Positions 50,115 to 62,513 of a DNA stretch of 64,000 nt are shown here, piece by piece. The notes below the pieces were generated by a model. That model had not been told where the DNA came from. It made no database searches and saw only the letters and a list, made by a program, of their open reading frames with translations. The translations under genes were made by a program, and so were the position numbers. Position 1 is the first letter of the stretch, and every line of letters begins with the position of its first letter. Source of the stretch: Sycobia sp. Sy_11 (taxonomy: Eukaryota; Arthropoda; Insecta; Hymenoptera; Epichrysomallidae); NCBI GenBank assembly GCA_018907035.1, contig JACCIC010000027.1, positions 1,225,501 through 1,289,500 of the forward strand, given 5' to 3'.

Positions 50115-51107
50115 ATGGAGAAAATAATTAAGCCTAAGAATAGTGAAGGCGAGGCCCGGGAGGATGCAACGCCCCCGAGGACCTCAGTAGGAGCTACTGG
50201 CCAAGCGGGCAAGGAGGACGCAGCTCCAGGCAACAAGCCTGGAGTGGTTGTGACCCCTGCAACACTAACCAGTGTAGAGGGAGGCAGTACTGCCCCCAAG
50301 AAAAAGAGGCTGTGTGGCTCGGCCAGGAGTAAGTTGGTCCGGCAGAAAAATGCTAGTAGGATGCTAAAAATGCTCCGCACTCGGCATCCGGTATCGCTAA
50401 AAAACAAAAGGAGGGGAGTGGCGGCGGTGACAATAAAGGAACCCTGCCCCTCCCCCGGGCGGGAGGCTAGCGGATGCCGGAATTATTACGGCTGTCCAAA
50501 GGTCAAACCCCCTTATATGTGTCGTGCATGAAGAATACCCGGAGGCAACCATCACCTCGTAATTGTTTTCGCAATTCCGAGGGGCGGTGTCGAAGTTTAT
50601 GTATAGTGCACCACCTGACACATGGCCCAAATTTGATGCCTCCTTCTGCAAGGGAGGGGCCATCATACTGGTGGCCAACAACCCGGAGGCGAAGGAGTGA
50701 CTAGCCACTAGACTGGCTACTCTGGACTTACTCTGGTGGGGGGGGGGCAATCTGAAAATGGGGGTGTAGAGCTCCTACAGGCTAGAATCAAGGCAGTGAC
50801 GTAGATACCGGGGCCCCCGGAGAATCCGCCCACTCTCTTGGAAAGGCTTGAGGGGCATAATGCATCCCTCAGGGGCAAAACAAGTTTATGGAGCATGGTC
50901 AACACCAAGGACGGCGAGGAAGGAAGGGCTGACGGAGGAGATAAACATCTCCTCGTACTGACCATGCCGGAATCGGACGCCAGGTTGTTGGCGGTGTTAG
51001 ATCACAGACCCTGGTACCTCCTGGGCAGGATCGCCTTTAAGGTGAGCCGCCGGGAGGAACGGGTGCCGGTGGATAATGTTGAGGGCGAGAGCATGATGGA
51101 ACAATAA
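50115..51107 (+). pseudogene. LINE ORF1, gag-like with DUF4780-type domain, frameshifted
   Basis: The frame opens MEKIIKPKNSEGEARED and has a basic segment (KKKRLCGSARSKLVRQKNAS). Near 50470 the reading shifts to AGIITAVQRSNPLICVVHEE, FRGAVSKFMYSAPPDTWPKF and GGAIILVANNPEAKEWLATR. The last part, after another shift, reads LLERLEGHNASLRGKTSLW, then LLVLTMPESDARLLAVLDHR and PWYLLGRIAFKVSRR, which is the end of the DUF4780 fold. ORF1 would bind the element RNA. The stop TAA at 51105-51107 directly touches the ORF2 ATG (TAAATG), suggesting coupled termination and restart. No zinc knuckles were found. Confidence 0.75.
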
Positions 51108-54100
51108 ATGGCTCCATCGGGTATCTCATTCCTCCAAATTAACTTGCACCACTGCAAAGACGCCTCGGCCGTTATGCTGAGGAGTTTGGCGGGGGTGCAG
51201 AGATGCATATCGCTAATCCAAGAACCTTGGATAGTGAAAGGCGCGATCAGGGGTCTAGGGTCGAGGGCCGCGTGCATTAGTGACTCAAAGACACTAAGGC
51301 CTAGAGCTTGTATCATTTAAAAGGAGTTAATGCAGTGCCGATGCTCGGTCTCTGTACTGGGGACCTAGCGGTGGCCTCGGCGGAGGTAGTAGGGATGGGT
51401 CGAATTGTTATCGCATCTGCCTACCTACCGTATGATAATAAAGACAACCCCACTGGGGAGGTTCGGAGACTAGTGGAATATTGTAGAATCAACAGTCTAC
51501 CAATAATCCTTGGATGTGATGCAAACTCGCACCATAGGGTGTGGGGTAGCAGTAAGACGAACCCAAGAGGTGTTAAACTACTGGAGAATATTGCGGGCAT
51601 AAATTTTGAGATACTCAATGTGGGCGACACCCCAACGTTCCGAAACAGGCTAAGGGAGCAGGTAATAGATATAACTATCTGCTCAACTGGGATAGCTAAT
51701 AAGATCTACGGATGGAGAGTGGAGGAGGTGGAGACACTGTCGGACCACTCTCTGATAACATACTTGCTGGGGACACCCAATGAGGAGGAGCCAACCTGGC
51801 TGCGTGATCCTAAGCGCACAGACTGGCAGGGCTACAGAGGGTCCGTCGAAACTGCTTTACAGGACTTAACTGTAGAGATCAGGGATAAGCGAACGCTTGA
51901 GAACGTCGCGTAGTCTTTTAATGAGGCCATCAAACACACCTTTGAGGAGAATTGTCACCTAAAACGGGCGAGATCCAGGGGCGAGGTTCGATGATGGAAC
52001 AACAAACTGGACTACCTGAAAGAGAAGACTATGGCCCTCCGGAAGATAGCCAGGAGAAAAGGTAGTGATTCTGATGGGACTGCATAAACGAGCGTCCAGG
52101 GGCAACTACAGAGATGCAATAAGGTCAGCCAGAGTGACAAGCTGGAGAAACTACTGTGAAAACATATGCGAGAGTAAGGAAGCGGCTAAGCTGAGCAGAG
52201 TCCTGCCGAAGGACCCTGGCGCGGTCCTGGGCACGCTGAAAAGACCCGATGGCAGTTATACACAATCGGATGAGGAGACTTTGCAATACCTTATCCAAGT
52301 CCACTTCCTTAATTTCAGTAGAAATACTGAACAAGATGACGATACAGTCACAGAAAATGACCACTGGACGGGTTACGCTAAACTGAGTGCTAACCGAAGG
52401 TAGCAAACTAGATTGTTACACCGCACAGGGTCAGATGGGCTGTAAGATCATTTGGCGCATTTAAACCACCGGGACCGGATGAAGTCTATCCGGCCTTCCT
52501 ACAAAGAGCCGGAGACTGTATTGTGGGCCCGATGACAAGAATGGCGAGGGCAAGCAGCACTCTGGGTCATATCCCAGCAAGATGGCTAGGGACCAGGGTG
52601 GTATTTATACCTAAAGCAGGCAAATATGGTTATACATCCCCGAAGGATTTTAGACCCATCAGCCTGACATCTTTTATTCTCAAGACTATCGAAAGGATGA
52701 TTGACAAATTCATCAGAGACGACGCCTTGAGAAGAAATCAACTCCATAAGGAGCAACATGCATACTGCACCGGAAGATCCACGGAGACGGCTCTATATAG
52801 AACCGTATCTGAGATGCGATTTCAGGTGGAGGCTAAAGGGTTTACCGTAGGTGTCCTTATGGACATCGAAGGAGCCTTTAATCACACGTCAAGAAAGGTT
52901 ATCAAGGAGGCCTTAAATAGGCATGATATCCCTCCGTGCATCACAGAATGGATTGACCACATGTTGGGAAATCGCATCTGGAAGCAAGCAAAGGGAGCAC
53001 GGCCCTACGAGGGGGAGTAGGGTCAGGGTGCCCACAGGGGGGCGTCCTGTCCCCGCTCCTATGGTGCCTTGTGACGGACGAGCTCCTAAATAAGCTAAAT
53101 AGCATCGGTTGCCTGGCGGTTGGTTACGCCGACGACATAATGCTAATTGCCCGAGGGCCCTTTTTGGATCCCCTTATGGGAGTACTACAGAGTGCTCTTG
53201 AAGTAGTCGACGGATGGTGCAGACGGACCGGTCTCTCGGTTAACACAGGGAAGACTGAGATCATAGTCTGCACCAGGAGATATAAATGGAATAGTAGTTT
53301 TAGCTTGACTCTTGGAGGGCATTCTCTGACCTTCAAGAAGCAAGTGAAATACCTAGGTGTGACCATTGATAGCAAACTATTATGGAATAAACACCTAGAA
53401 TGTGTATCTGGAAAACTGACGGCCTATCTGTGGCAGGTTAGGAGCCAGGTATCATGAAATGGATATAAGAGGTTGTCCTGAAACCCAGACTAACCTACGG
53501 GACCCTGGTCTGATGGGAAAGGACGGCTTTGGTGACTGCCAGAAACTCACTCGAAAGACTGAGAAGCATGGTGGTGAGGAGCATCTCCGGAGCGATTAGA
53601 TCTACACCTACTGCTGCGCTGGGCATGTTCCTCGAAATAGAGCCATTTAAACTGGCCCTGGAGCGGCTGCAAAAGCTCTCCACAGAGTCAAAAGATCGCT
53701 CAAAGAGTGTAATATACTACTGCTGGAAGGTTTAAAAACAATAACAATTTAAAAACTTGTGTTGAACTAATTGAATTTTAATATATATAATGAAAGGAAA
53801 ATATAAATAGCAATCACCTTAGCATACAGATGAGATACGAATAATGCCTTCTGCGCTCAAACGATCGCAGCCTAAACACTTCACGCAGCCGGACGGTCGA
53901 AGAACCCGAGATGGTAATCTGACACCATCCAAACCTCTTTCATTAAATCTCAAGATTTTCCTCCGACTAATATTTGATTATGTTAGTTGTAAATCATATA
54001 AAAGTCAGTTTTCAGGAAAATCTTCGATTTTACCTGTCATGGTACGGATCAAGCGTATACCTTAGTTGTATACAATTTATGGCCTTTAACGAAGGTTTGC

Positions 54101-54461
54101 TCGCAATCCTGACTTCAATAATTAATCAATTTCAATTCAAACCCAATTAAATTAATTCATTCAGGGTCCAATTCAAAATTTCAAATTATAACTTATAAAA
54201 TAAGATTTCAAATCGCCAACCGATGATTTCGTTAAGCATTATTCAATATCTCGTATATACTTACATATCGTTTATAAACAGCTTTTATAATTCGTGCGGC
54301 GCCGTTTTGTCCGAGGAGATCGCATAACATTTCTTACTTATATATTCTCCCGCAAATACAATATTATATCAATCTTTTATTTACAATACTTCCAATCTTA
54401 AAACTAAACATTTCTTGCAATATAATTTATAACTATATTTAGTTACAAAAGAAATACTAAA

Positions 54462-54505
<44 letters not shown>

Positions 54506-55601
54506 GGCAACGCGATATTATAAAAATCTCTTAAAAACTATTACATATTATTTTAATATGTATCAGATTAAATAAATCCAAAAATCAAAATCATAAATTA
54601 ATTTTGTCTTTATACTTATACTGTCTTAAACTATAAACATATAAGACTATCGGCTATAAAGAAAATATCTTATTTTAAATTTGAATTCAAACAATATTAA
54701 AACATTTCACGTAGAACTAATTATAATAATAGCTAGAATGGAATCGATTAATAAAAACTTTATTCTAGAAATTATAAGCGCTGAAGATTTAATACTAATT
54801 TTTACATCTAGTTTCGATTTTGTTCGTAACAAAGAGATAAGCAGAGAGGGGCCATTACGGCTTCCCCGTGGACTGGACGAAAAGGTGACTTTGCGAATGA
54901 ACCTCGACGCCACGAACAGGAGCTTCCTCTTTAACAAAAAATATAGGGTCAGTATCCCGCCCAGAAAGGAATGGGAGAATGGGCTGGTAGGCATCCCCAA
55001 TATTAAAGAGCTGTGGTATACAGATGGCTCTAAATGTGAAAGGTGTGCAGGTGCAAGTGTGTACCAAAGAAGTAACGGAAAGGGCACACGTTTCCTTTTG
55101 TTCCAATCTGGTCAGGGACTGTTACGAGGGCCTCAATAGACTAGCGAATAAGGCAACGGTCACGCTACTATGGGTACCGGGCCATTATGGAATTAAAGGG
55201 AACATAGTGGCGGATGACCTTACCAAAATGGGAGCTAGAACTCCCTATAGCGGCCCTGAGCCGGCTGTAGGACTCTGCAATACTTCACCTCCACAAGTAA
55301 CATAAAGGACTGGACCAGGGTAATCCTTGGCCTTAGTAGAAGAAGGGCAAAATTGCTCATCGAGATCCTCACAGGTCACGGTAAGATTAACGCCCACATG
55401 TGCAGAATGGGTCTCGTGAGAGACCCCTTCTGCCGCTTTTGCTACACAGAGGATGAAACCCCTGAACATCTTCTGTGCCACTGTCCAAATATATCTGAGA
55501 AAAGGCGGCGACATTTGGGGGCTGCCTACTTGGAGATTGAGGACATTAAATCCAGTATGACGACCGGAATAATTTTATTCTGGGAGGCCTGCCATTTATA
55601 G
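51108..55601 (+). pseudogene. LINE ORF2 (endonuclease, RT, RNase H, zinc finger), broken
   Basis: The endonuclease shows ISFLQINLHHCKDASA, LIQEPWI, GCDANSHHRVWGSS and ETLSDHSLITY, giving the N, E, DxN and SDH catalytic motifs; a stop and frame change lie near 51320. RT from about 52430 has KPPGPDE-type, FIPKAGKYGYTSPKDFRPIS, AYCTGRSTETAL, GVLMDIEGAFNH, GCPQGGVLSPLLW and GYADDIML (YADD at 53125-53136). After the roughly 1.1 kb interruption, RNase H appears as IKELWYTDGSKCERCAGAS and LLWVPGHYGIKGNIVADDLT. A C-terminal CCHC finger reads CRFCYTEDETPEHLLCHC. Stops or shifts occur near 51913, 52030, 52400, 53020 and 53457. It would nick DNA and copy its RNA into it; it cannot do so now. Confidence 0.85.
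53745..54834. other. AT-rich segment interrupting LINE ORF2
   Basis: The GC-richer LINE coding sequence stops abruptly near 53744 and resumes near 54835. The intervening 1.1 kb is AT-rich, contains an AT array at about 54462-54503, and has no recognisable transposase or terminal repeats. A 73-codon plus-strand frame at 53844-54065 has no known motif. It may be a non-autonomous insertion or the product of a rearrangement. Confidence 0.5.
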
Positions 55602-55690
55602 CGACTGTTGGTCAAGGGAGGGACGCGAAAGGTTTACCCATGCGTCCGGAGGCCGGGAAGGCCCAACTCCTTAAAATAAAATAAAATACA

Positions 55691-55901
55691 TAAATAAATT
55701 ACACATACTTTATTCATTACACATTTTTTTATGGAAATTGTATTTTCTGATGCTAAGTGACAAATAAGAAAAATTATTTTTTTCACTGCGTTAAGATTAC
55801 TGGTTTATATTCAAATTTTATAAGCTCCGAATAGATATTCTAAATTCTAAATATTCTTACAGAATTTTTTAGAGATTAATGAGCTAGTGTATAACATATA
55901 G

Positions 55902-55947
<46 letters not shown>

Positions 55948-56930
55948 AATATGTTAAAGAATAATTTTTAATTATCTTTACTATATTAGTAATATGTATC
56001 GCCTTGAATATTAATATTTGTTATCAGAAAAGTTACTAGAAATGACAAAAATGCATTTCAGTATTGCCATATGTACGTACTGGTTACTTATTATGGAACT
56101 TTGAGATGCTACATTTTACTCGCAACTACTCGCGACAGAGCAAGGCAATGACATATGATGCCAGGGACAATATTTATCTATTCATTTATATTATAATTTT
56201 GATTGTTACCATCTATAAACAACGTACCACTTATTTGTATAGGGATGAAGAGAACTACTTTGAAAGTAAAAGAGAGACAGGCAAAGCTCTGTGAAAGCCA
56301 AAAAGAACCGGTGAGGGCTCAGTGAGAATCAAAAAGCACATATCAACTTTTTGGTGTCTCAAATATGTAATTCTTAAGAAAAATTAAATTATAAATCGAA
56401 AGTTACTCTTTTCATTTTTTAATCTGAAGATTATTTTCCAAGATAATATAGAATATAAATAAAAAAATTAAATTATAATGAAAAAGTAAATTTTAATCAA
56501 ACTTTCCGCGGTCCTCGCCTGAGCGCAATAGAATTTATTATAACATATTTATCTCAAGAAAGAACAATTAGATATTATATCCCGAATATCTAAATATTAC
56601 CTAAAAATATATAATGAGATTGGACGTTTTCTGATTTTCATTAGCTCTCTCCAGTTCTCTTCGGCTCTCGTTCTTAACGCCCACACAATCTTATAGATAA
56701 ACTTTGATGTACTGTTTACTTGGCTGTATTACATAAGAGAAGCAAGAGAGTTCGGCGAGAGCCGAAAGAGAACTTTTGGAGAACTTGACTCTCAATCGGA
56801 GTAGCCCCTCATATAATCACCACTGTCAGCGATTGATCTATGTTTATGATTTGAATAGATGTAGAAAAAGTAGATAATTATAAACAAAAAATTGCTTCCA
56901 GAAATTATTTGATAGATTTTCATATTTTTG

Positions 56931-56970
<40 letters not shown>

Positions 56971-57111
56971 TATGCTTCATGCTTCTGTATAACAACATTT
57001 AGCAATATTCAATATTTGCATCACACACGCGCGCACGCTCACGCGCGTTAGTAATATGTATTAGTTAAAAAGCTACTCTATAAATATTAATATATATTAT
57101 CAGAAAATTTA
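55691..57111. other. Non-coding AT-rich stretch
   Basis: Includes AT arrays at about 55904-55942 and 56933-56963 and a short CACACACGCGCGCACG stretch near 57020. No gene was recognised. Confidence 0.5.
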
Positions 57112-57712
57112 CTAAAAATGACGAAAATGCCCTATGCCCGTACTGGTAACGTATGCTTGATCTATTAGCTGCATTTCTATATTTTTCTCTATTTGCTCTC
57201 TCGAGAAATGATATTTAATATCTATATGTTTTGATCGCTTATGATTACTTGGGTTATTCGCTATACTTATACAACCGTTATTGTCTTCATAAATTACAAT
57301 CGGTTTCATGATTTTAATTTCTATACTATTTATTAAAGACTTTTACCATAATGCTTCTTTAACACCTTCAAATAAAGCCATATATTCTGCTTCTTTTGAA
57401 GAAGCTGCTACAAATGCTTGTCTTTTAGTATTCCAGCAAATCGTGCATTTTTCAAATAACTTAAATAAGTAGCCTGTAGTACTTTTTTTATCAGTACCTT
57501 CATGGCCACCCGAATCAGAATCAACATAACCACTCAAAATATTTTCATTGTTGCCTTTTTTATAAGTTAATTTTAATTTCGTCGCACCTTTCAAATATCT
57601 TAAAACTCTTTTCAGGCATTACAATAGTTCTGTATTATTTTTATTTGAATATCTACTTAGAATATTTATTGCTGTACTCAAATCTAGACGCGTACAAATC
57701 ATTACATACATT
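57112..57712 (-). pseudogene. Ty1/copia pol fragment (RNase H end)
   Basis: On the minus strand LDLSTAINILSRYSNKNN, then VLRYLKGATKLKLTYKKG, GYVDSDSGGHEGTDKKSTTG, FVAASSKEAEYMALFEGVKE and VIYEDNNGCISIANNPSNHK follow each other exactly as in the RT-RNase H end of copia polyproteins, ending in KHIDIKYHFSREQIE. The tryptophan expected in the DSDW motif is serine, one W codon is a stop near 57626, and a frame change lies near 57330. Only the last quarter of pol is present. It lies against the truncated end of a hAT relic, both on the minus strand. Confidence 0.88.
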
Positions 57713-57758
57713 ACATACATACATTACATACATACAAGCATCAGCAAAATAAAAATAT

Positions 57759-58830
57759 CTACAGTGCTGTAACATATTTAGTTGCTTCTACGCCAACTAA
57801 ATTTAGTAAGTGTCCTGCACAGGGTATGTAAACAGCGTACTTATTAATTTCCCTTATCCTAGCTTGCAGTCCTGAGTACCGCCCAGACATATTCAATGCA
57901 TTATCGAAAGATTGACCTCTAATATTGATAATAATATTAATATTGATATCATAATCTTGAAACAATTTGATTACAACATCTGTTAAGTATTCAGCGCTAT
58001 GACGTTCTTTGGGAACGAACATTAAAAACCGTTCAATAGGCCCCTCATTTTTAACGTAACGTATGGTAAACGATAACTGATCGATGTGCGTTATATTTTG
58101 TGTAAAATCTATAGAAAAAGAATAATATTTGAACTTTTTGAGCTCATTTATAATGCATGCAAGAACTTTTTTCCCATGATGCTTATGAATTCCTCACAAA
58201 TATTAGCTGACAAGTATGATGTTACTTCAGTTCCTTTATTTCCATAAGTGATAATATGCTCTTTAAGAAAAGGGTCATATTCGCTTAATAATTCTAAAAT
58301 ACCTAAGTAATTTCCGTTTTGAATAGATCCAAACCGTTCGTTTTCACCTTTAAAAGCGAAACCTCGTAACACAAGAAATTTTATAGTAGCAGTCATCCTA
58401 CGTAGTACTTGCATCCACTAATTTTTCTCATTTTTGGATTGAAAGGCTAAGACAGTTCCAACATTATCAACTTCTCTTCTCCGTATATAGTAAATCCTGA
58501 ACATTTTTTTATCAACTTTACTTTGCTCGTGCTCTATAATTCGTTCAGGGTGTTTCCAATCATTCAATCCGTAAAATGAAAATTTAACTTTTTCAGACGA
58601 CAAAAGCCGACAAACAAAGCAATAAACATGTCCATTATACGAAGAGTAAGATATCCACTCACATTCTATTATTTCATTATTTGGGAGTTTTAATTGGAAT
58701 AATGACCTAGTTAAGGTTCTTACTGTTTGTTTATTCCCTTCTCCTTTGTAAATTTGTGCAGATGTTGAGTAATCTTTATCCTTATTACTACACAAGCTTG
58801 GATTTTTTGTAGCCAGTATAATCTTAATTT
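57759..58830 (-). pseudogene. hAT transposase (ZMYM1-like type), N-terminal half, broken
   Basis: Reading the minus strand: a TTF-type zinc finger region (CEWISYSSYNGHVYCFVCRL, then NDWKHPERIIEHE), a frame change near 58420, and LRRMTATIKFLVLRGFAFKG with ENERFGSIQNGNYLGILELL. TSYLSANICEEFISIMGKK comes next, then HIDQLSFTIRYVKNEGPIE and RGQSFDNALNMSGRYSGLQ, and it ends PCAGHLLNLVGVEA. These are consecutive blocks of the hAT transposases related to vertebrate ZMYM1-like proteins, covering the zinc finger and the start of the RNase-H-like core. The C-terminal dimerisation region is missing. Stops and frame changes make it non-functional. Confidence 0.85.
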
Positions 58831-60473
58831 TTCAGTTATTTAGCCCCATAACGCAATTTTTCGATATGTAATAATATAACCATAGTTTTTCGACTATGTA
58901 GTTAATATATACAATATAAAATTATTTATTTCCCTACGAACCTACGGATCTGTCATTTATAATACATTCTTTAGCTACCGAGAAATCGGAGTATTGTAAA
59001 TAATTGAAATGGACTGAATCATTTCCTACTGCATTTTTTTATGAATTCGCGGCAGTATTTGACGCTTCATTATCGTTACCTAATAAATAAAATAATTTTA
59101 TTTATTATTAATTTTCCACTGTTTACAGTATATAAGTTCTTATTTTCATCGTTATTTAGAAAAATTACACACTTCTTTGGATTAAGTTCGTAAAAATGTT
59201 ACTAAAACAAAATTGCATTAAAAAATGATATGTTAGGTGAATAGACCGCCAATTAAGGTAAATGTACCAATAAATGACTGTTTAAGGGAGTCGTGGTCAT
59301 GTTATGCAAGTTTAAAGCAATTAAAAACTCTAAATAGTTACTTATATAGATTTATTTTCAGATAACCGATAATGTCAATAAAAATATCGAATAGGCTACG
59401 TGTACTAGTAGCTGACTATGCTGAAAAAATATGTACGAATAGTCCAAAATTCGTGTCCCAGTGCATGACCAAAAAACTATATCTAAGAAAGTAAATAGTT
59501 TTTTTAAATACAAGGCATTATTTATTAATAATAACGTTCTTAGAATACCTTAGAACTGAAATTAGTTGTTAAAATAATATGAAATAAAGCAGAATCAGAT
59601 TATATAAGTCGCTAGTCAATTACAGGGCGTAAAGGAATTATGCATAAATTAACCGTACCAATAGTTAACTAACCGTTTGTGGACCGTTGAGAGAAATAGT
59701 CAAATTGAACATGATTTCATTAATTTTTCTTACTCAGAATACAGAAATACACTTTCTGAATGTTACAAGTATACACTTAAATAATTTCTCTAATGATTCA
59801 TTCCTTAAAACTTTAGAAAATAAATAAAATTTCATTTATGGTTATCTACTAGTGCATAGTTACTTATTCGTACAATTACCTTATTAATTTTCTACAAAAT
59901 ATCATGAAATTAGTTTTGAAAATAGGACCAATAAATAAGATTTTTTTTTATTTTTTCATAAAAAATTATAATAATTATATAATAGTCAGCTATCAATATT
60001 TACGAAGGCTTCTGACTTTAAAAATAGTACCTATGACAAAAAAGCCCGTAAAGATTTTTACTGTGATTAATGATTTAGCTACATTTACTAGAGCAATCTG
60101 CAATCATTATCATCTTTGAGACTTTGACCTTGATCATTTGTGCTAGAAAGAAGTACTTGCAAAACCTTTTAACAATAAGTGAAATACTATATGTACAATT
60201 TAATTTATATATATTTTCTTACTTGCAGTATCGGTTGATTTTAAAAACGCTTCGATTTTCGGTAGCTTTTCTATTTTCTTTCGGCCTTTCTTTACTTTCC
60301 TTCTCTTTGCTGCACCACTTTCGTTAATACGATCCATAACTTCAATATAGTTCCAAATTTTGTACAAATTATAAAACTAAAATTACTATCCGTTACACTA
60401 CATGAATATCGGTTCACGAACTCTGAACCAGATTCAACCTGACTAAAGTTTAAGAAGTTAGTACGCTGCTTGC
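58831..60473. other. Non-coding AT-rich stretch left of the second gypsy element
   Basis: No gene was recognised. Short plus-strand frames at 59904-60119 and 60124-60327 have no known motif. Confidence 0.45.
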
Positions 60474-60816
60474 TGTTGTGGGGATTACATCCACCACATA
60501 ACCACGACACGAGCGCCCTCACGACCGAAAGTGGGGGTAGCAGCCGCAACGAAGCGCAACCGCGCTACAATTAGATTTGGTCTTGTCGTGTAGCTACTTA
60601 AGAGCGCACGTACGACTGTATATAAACGTATACTAAAACAACATATATTATTCGGACGTAGACTCGTTTTTGTTTCGGTACACCTTCTAATCCGATCAAA
60701 TCCTACATCACCTTAATTTAATTCTTGTGTATGATCGGGCAGGAATTAGGCCACACTACGGAGTCGCGCGGTGGTATATATATTTCTTACGTACATAAAT
60801 ATATCAATTCCCGACA
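60474..60816 (+). repeat. 5' LTR of the second gypsy element
   Basis: It starts TGTTGTGGGG and ends CCCGACA just before the primer-binding site, giving 343 bases with TG...CA ends. TATATAA at 60619-60625 is a plausible TATA box. The exact left end is inferred from the TG dinucleotide, because the 3' LTR is outside the window. Confidence 0.75.
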
Positions 60817-60817
60817 T

Positions 60818-60833
60818 TGGTGACCCCGACGTT
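60818..60833 (+). promoter_or_regulatory. Primer-binding site of the second gypsy element
   Basis: TGGTGACCCCGACGTT begins one base after the LTR, the standard place. It implies a tRNA with the 3' end CGTCGGGGTCACCA; the same site is used by several insect gypsy lineages. Confidence 0.8.
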
Positions 60834-62093
60834 GCCGAAAAACAATTTAGTTCAATGCCGTTAAATAGTTTTTCCGACGATTGTTCAAAATTTCGCGCAA
60901 CCTTCAAACATTAAAAGTGTAAATTTCCGTCCACAACTAAATTCACGCGTAAATTCAGTGAATAGTTCAGTGGTGAAAACTGTGAAATTTCACAATGACA
61001 GCAGTTTTTCCGTTACGAAAGTGCAACGGAATAACCACTTTCTCTTTTCTTTCTCCCCTCTCGCACAAAGGAGAGAGAGAGCGAGAGAGAGCATAGAGAC
61101 AAAGACCACGTGTGCGCACCGCCGAGCCTCAGCAGCGATGCCGAGCAGTGACGGACGCGGCCGAGCCCGGCCGACCGAGCACGTGCCGAGGCCACGCGCC
61201 GTACCGCGCCACCGAGGAGCGAGCCGCGCGCTAGAGCGGCGCAGCGCACAGCGCAGTTCACGCACCAAGTCGCGGAGGCGCCGCACACCACGTGGCGTTG
61301 AGCATCGGGCGGCCTTATACACCGCACGAGTGAAGAGATTTCGTGCGGTGAGCCGCGTCGGCCTCGCACACCACGCGGTCGGCCACGCCGAAGTCTCTGC
61401 GAGTAGGCTCCTTACACCGCTCGCGGAGAGCGTGTAAAAAAGAGACACTACACCGCATTGCCATCGAGTTAACCTCGAAAAACCTTTCTTTTCCGATCCT
61501 TTTTTCTCCTATAACCGAATCAAGGAGGTAAGAAAACATAAAAAAAAACATTTAAGAAAAAGTTTCACCCGGTGTTTTAGACGGGACGCGCAGGCCGTGC
61601 GATTCCCGCAACGTAGAAGCTTTTCGCAAAAAAGGGGGAGGCTTTCGTGGAAAAATTTCCAACGGCCGCTGCTTCGCAGAAACGCACAGCGGCAACACAG
61701 CACCGCCCAACAACAAGCTCAGCAGCCAGCGTAGCACAGTATCAGCGCCACCTGTCGGCAGCAGTATGGACTTCAAAGTCCCAACATAACCTAAATATAT
61801 TAGTTAGAGCGTGTGTTCGTAAGATATAGTTCACCAAATTTTTTTTTATATATAACCTACAAATGATTTTTTTTTAGTAAGTTAACAATAGCTTGGTAAC
61901 AATTTTTTTTTCTTCGGTTTATATACCTGTTAACATTTATGTTTCGCGCATTATTAGTTCTCGTGCATGAAACTTGCCACATCGGCAAAATAATCATTGC
62001 TATGGGAACCATAGCTTACCGCTAAATATCCTCCCAATACGCAACTGATTGTGGCGCAGAGGCAGTAAGGCGTATCCGCTAATATAATTTTTT

Positions 62094-62183
<90 letters not shown>

Positions 62184-62513
62184 GTTCTCATACAAATCGC
62201 CTATAACTCTGTTCAATGTACTCCGAGCAGATCCTCGGGAGCTACATTGCTTAGCCACACCTTTGTTACCAAGCCCCTGTACGTGCGATTTTATTTTTCT
62301 ATTACCAAATTATGTAATTAGTAAGTAAGAATCCGCATGAACTCACGTACAGGGTTCTTAGCTATAAGCTGACGGACGAAGGAGTTCAGCTATAGCTAAG
62401 TGTACCGCTCTACTTCACCCCGCCGAGAGGGTGTGAGCCTCCCATACTGGTAACGGATAAGTAGGAGCATACATCGTAGTGACTCTTAGTTATCGCTTAG
62501 CAAGAGCAACGAT
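60834..62513 (+). other. Long leader of the second gypsy element
   Basis: About 1.7 kb separates the primer site from gag. The first part (61030-61450) is extremely GC- and CpG-rich and shows open frames in several phases, the longest being 159 codons at 60958-61437. It is arginine-rich without a known motif and probably compositional. A TA array (62096-62148) and a GA array (62149-62179) follow. The last part before gag holds a near-repeat of TACGTG...GTACAGGG motifs (62280 and 62345) that could fold back. Confidence 0.6.
62096..62179. repeat. (TA)n(GA)n compound microsatellite
   Basis: A TA run of about 53 bases directly continues into a GA run of about 31 bases. Confidence 0.95.

Larger units (their letters stand above)
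49610..55690 (+). mobile_element. Non-LTR retrotransposon (LINE) with APE, RT and RNase H, degenerate
   Basis: A GC-richer block begins near 49610 with an approximately 500-base 5' UTR, then ORF1 and ORF2, and ends in a 3' tail of TAAAA repeats at about 55672-55690. The domain order is DUF4780-type ORF1, apurinic endonuclease, reverse transcriptase, RNase H and C-terminal zinc finger. That is typical of the I/LOA group of elements; the exact clade needs a tree. About 1.1 kb near 53745-54834 interrupts ORF2. Frameshifts and stops are present in both frames. Target duplications were not identified. Confidence 0.85.

Noticed and set aside
60958..61448. Frames of 118-159 codons in the leader of the second gypsy element
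   Set aside because: They overlap on both strands in a CpG-rich leader, and the translation is low-complexity and arginine-rich.
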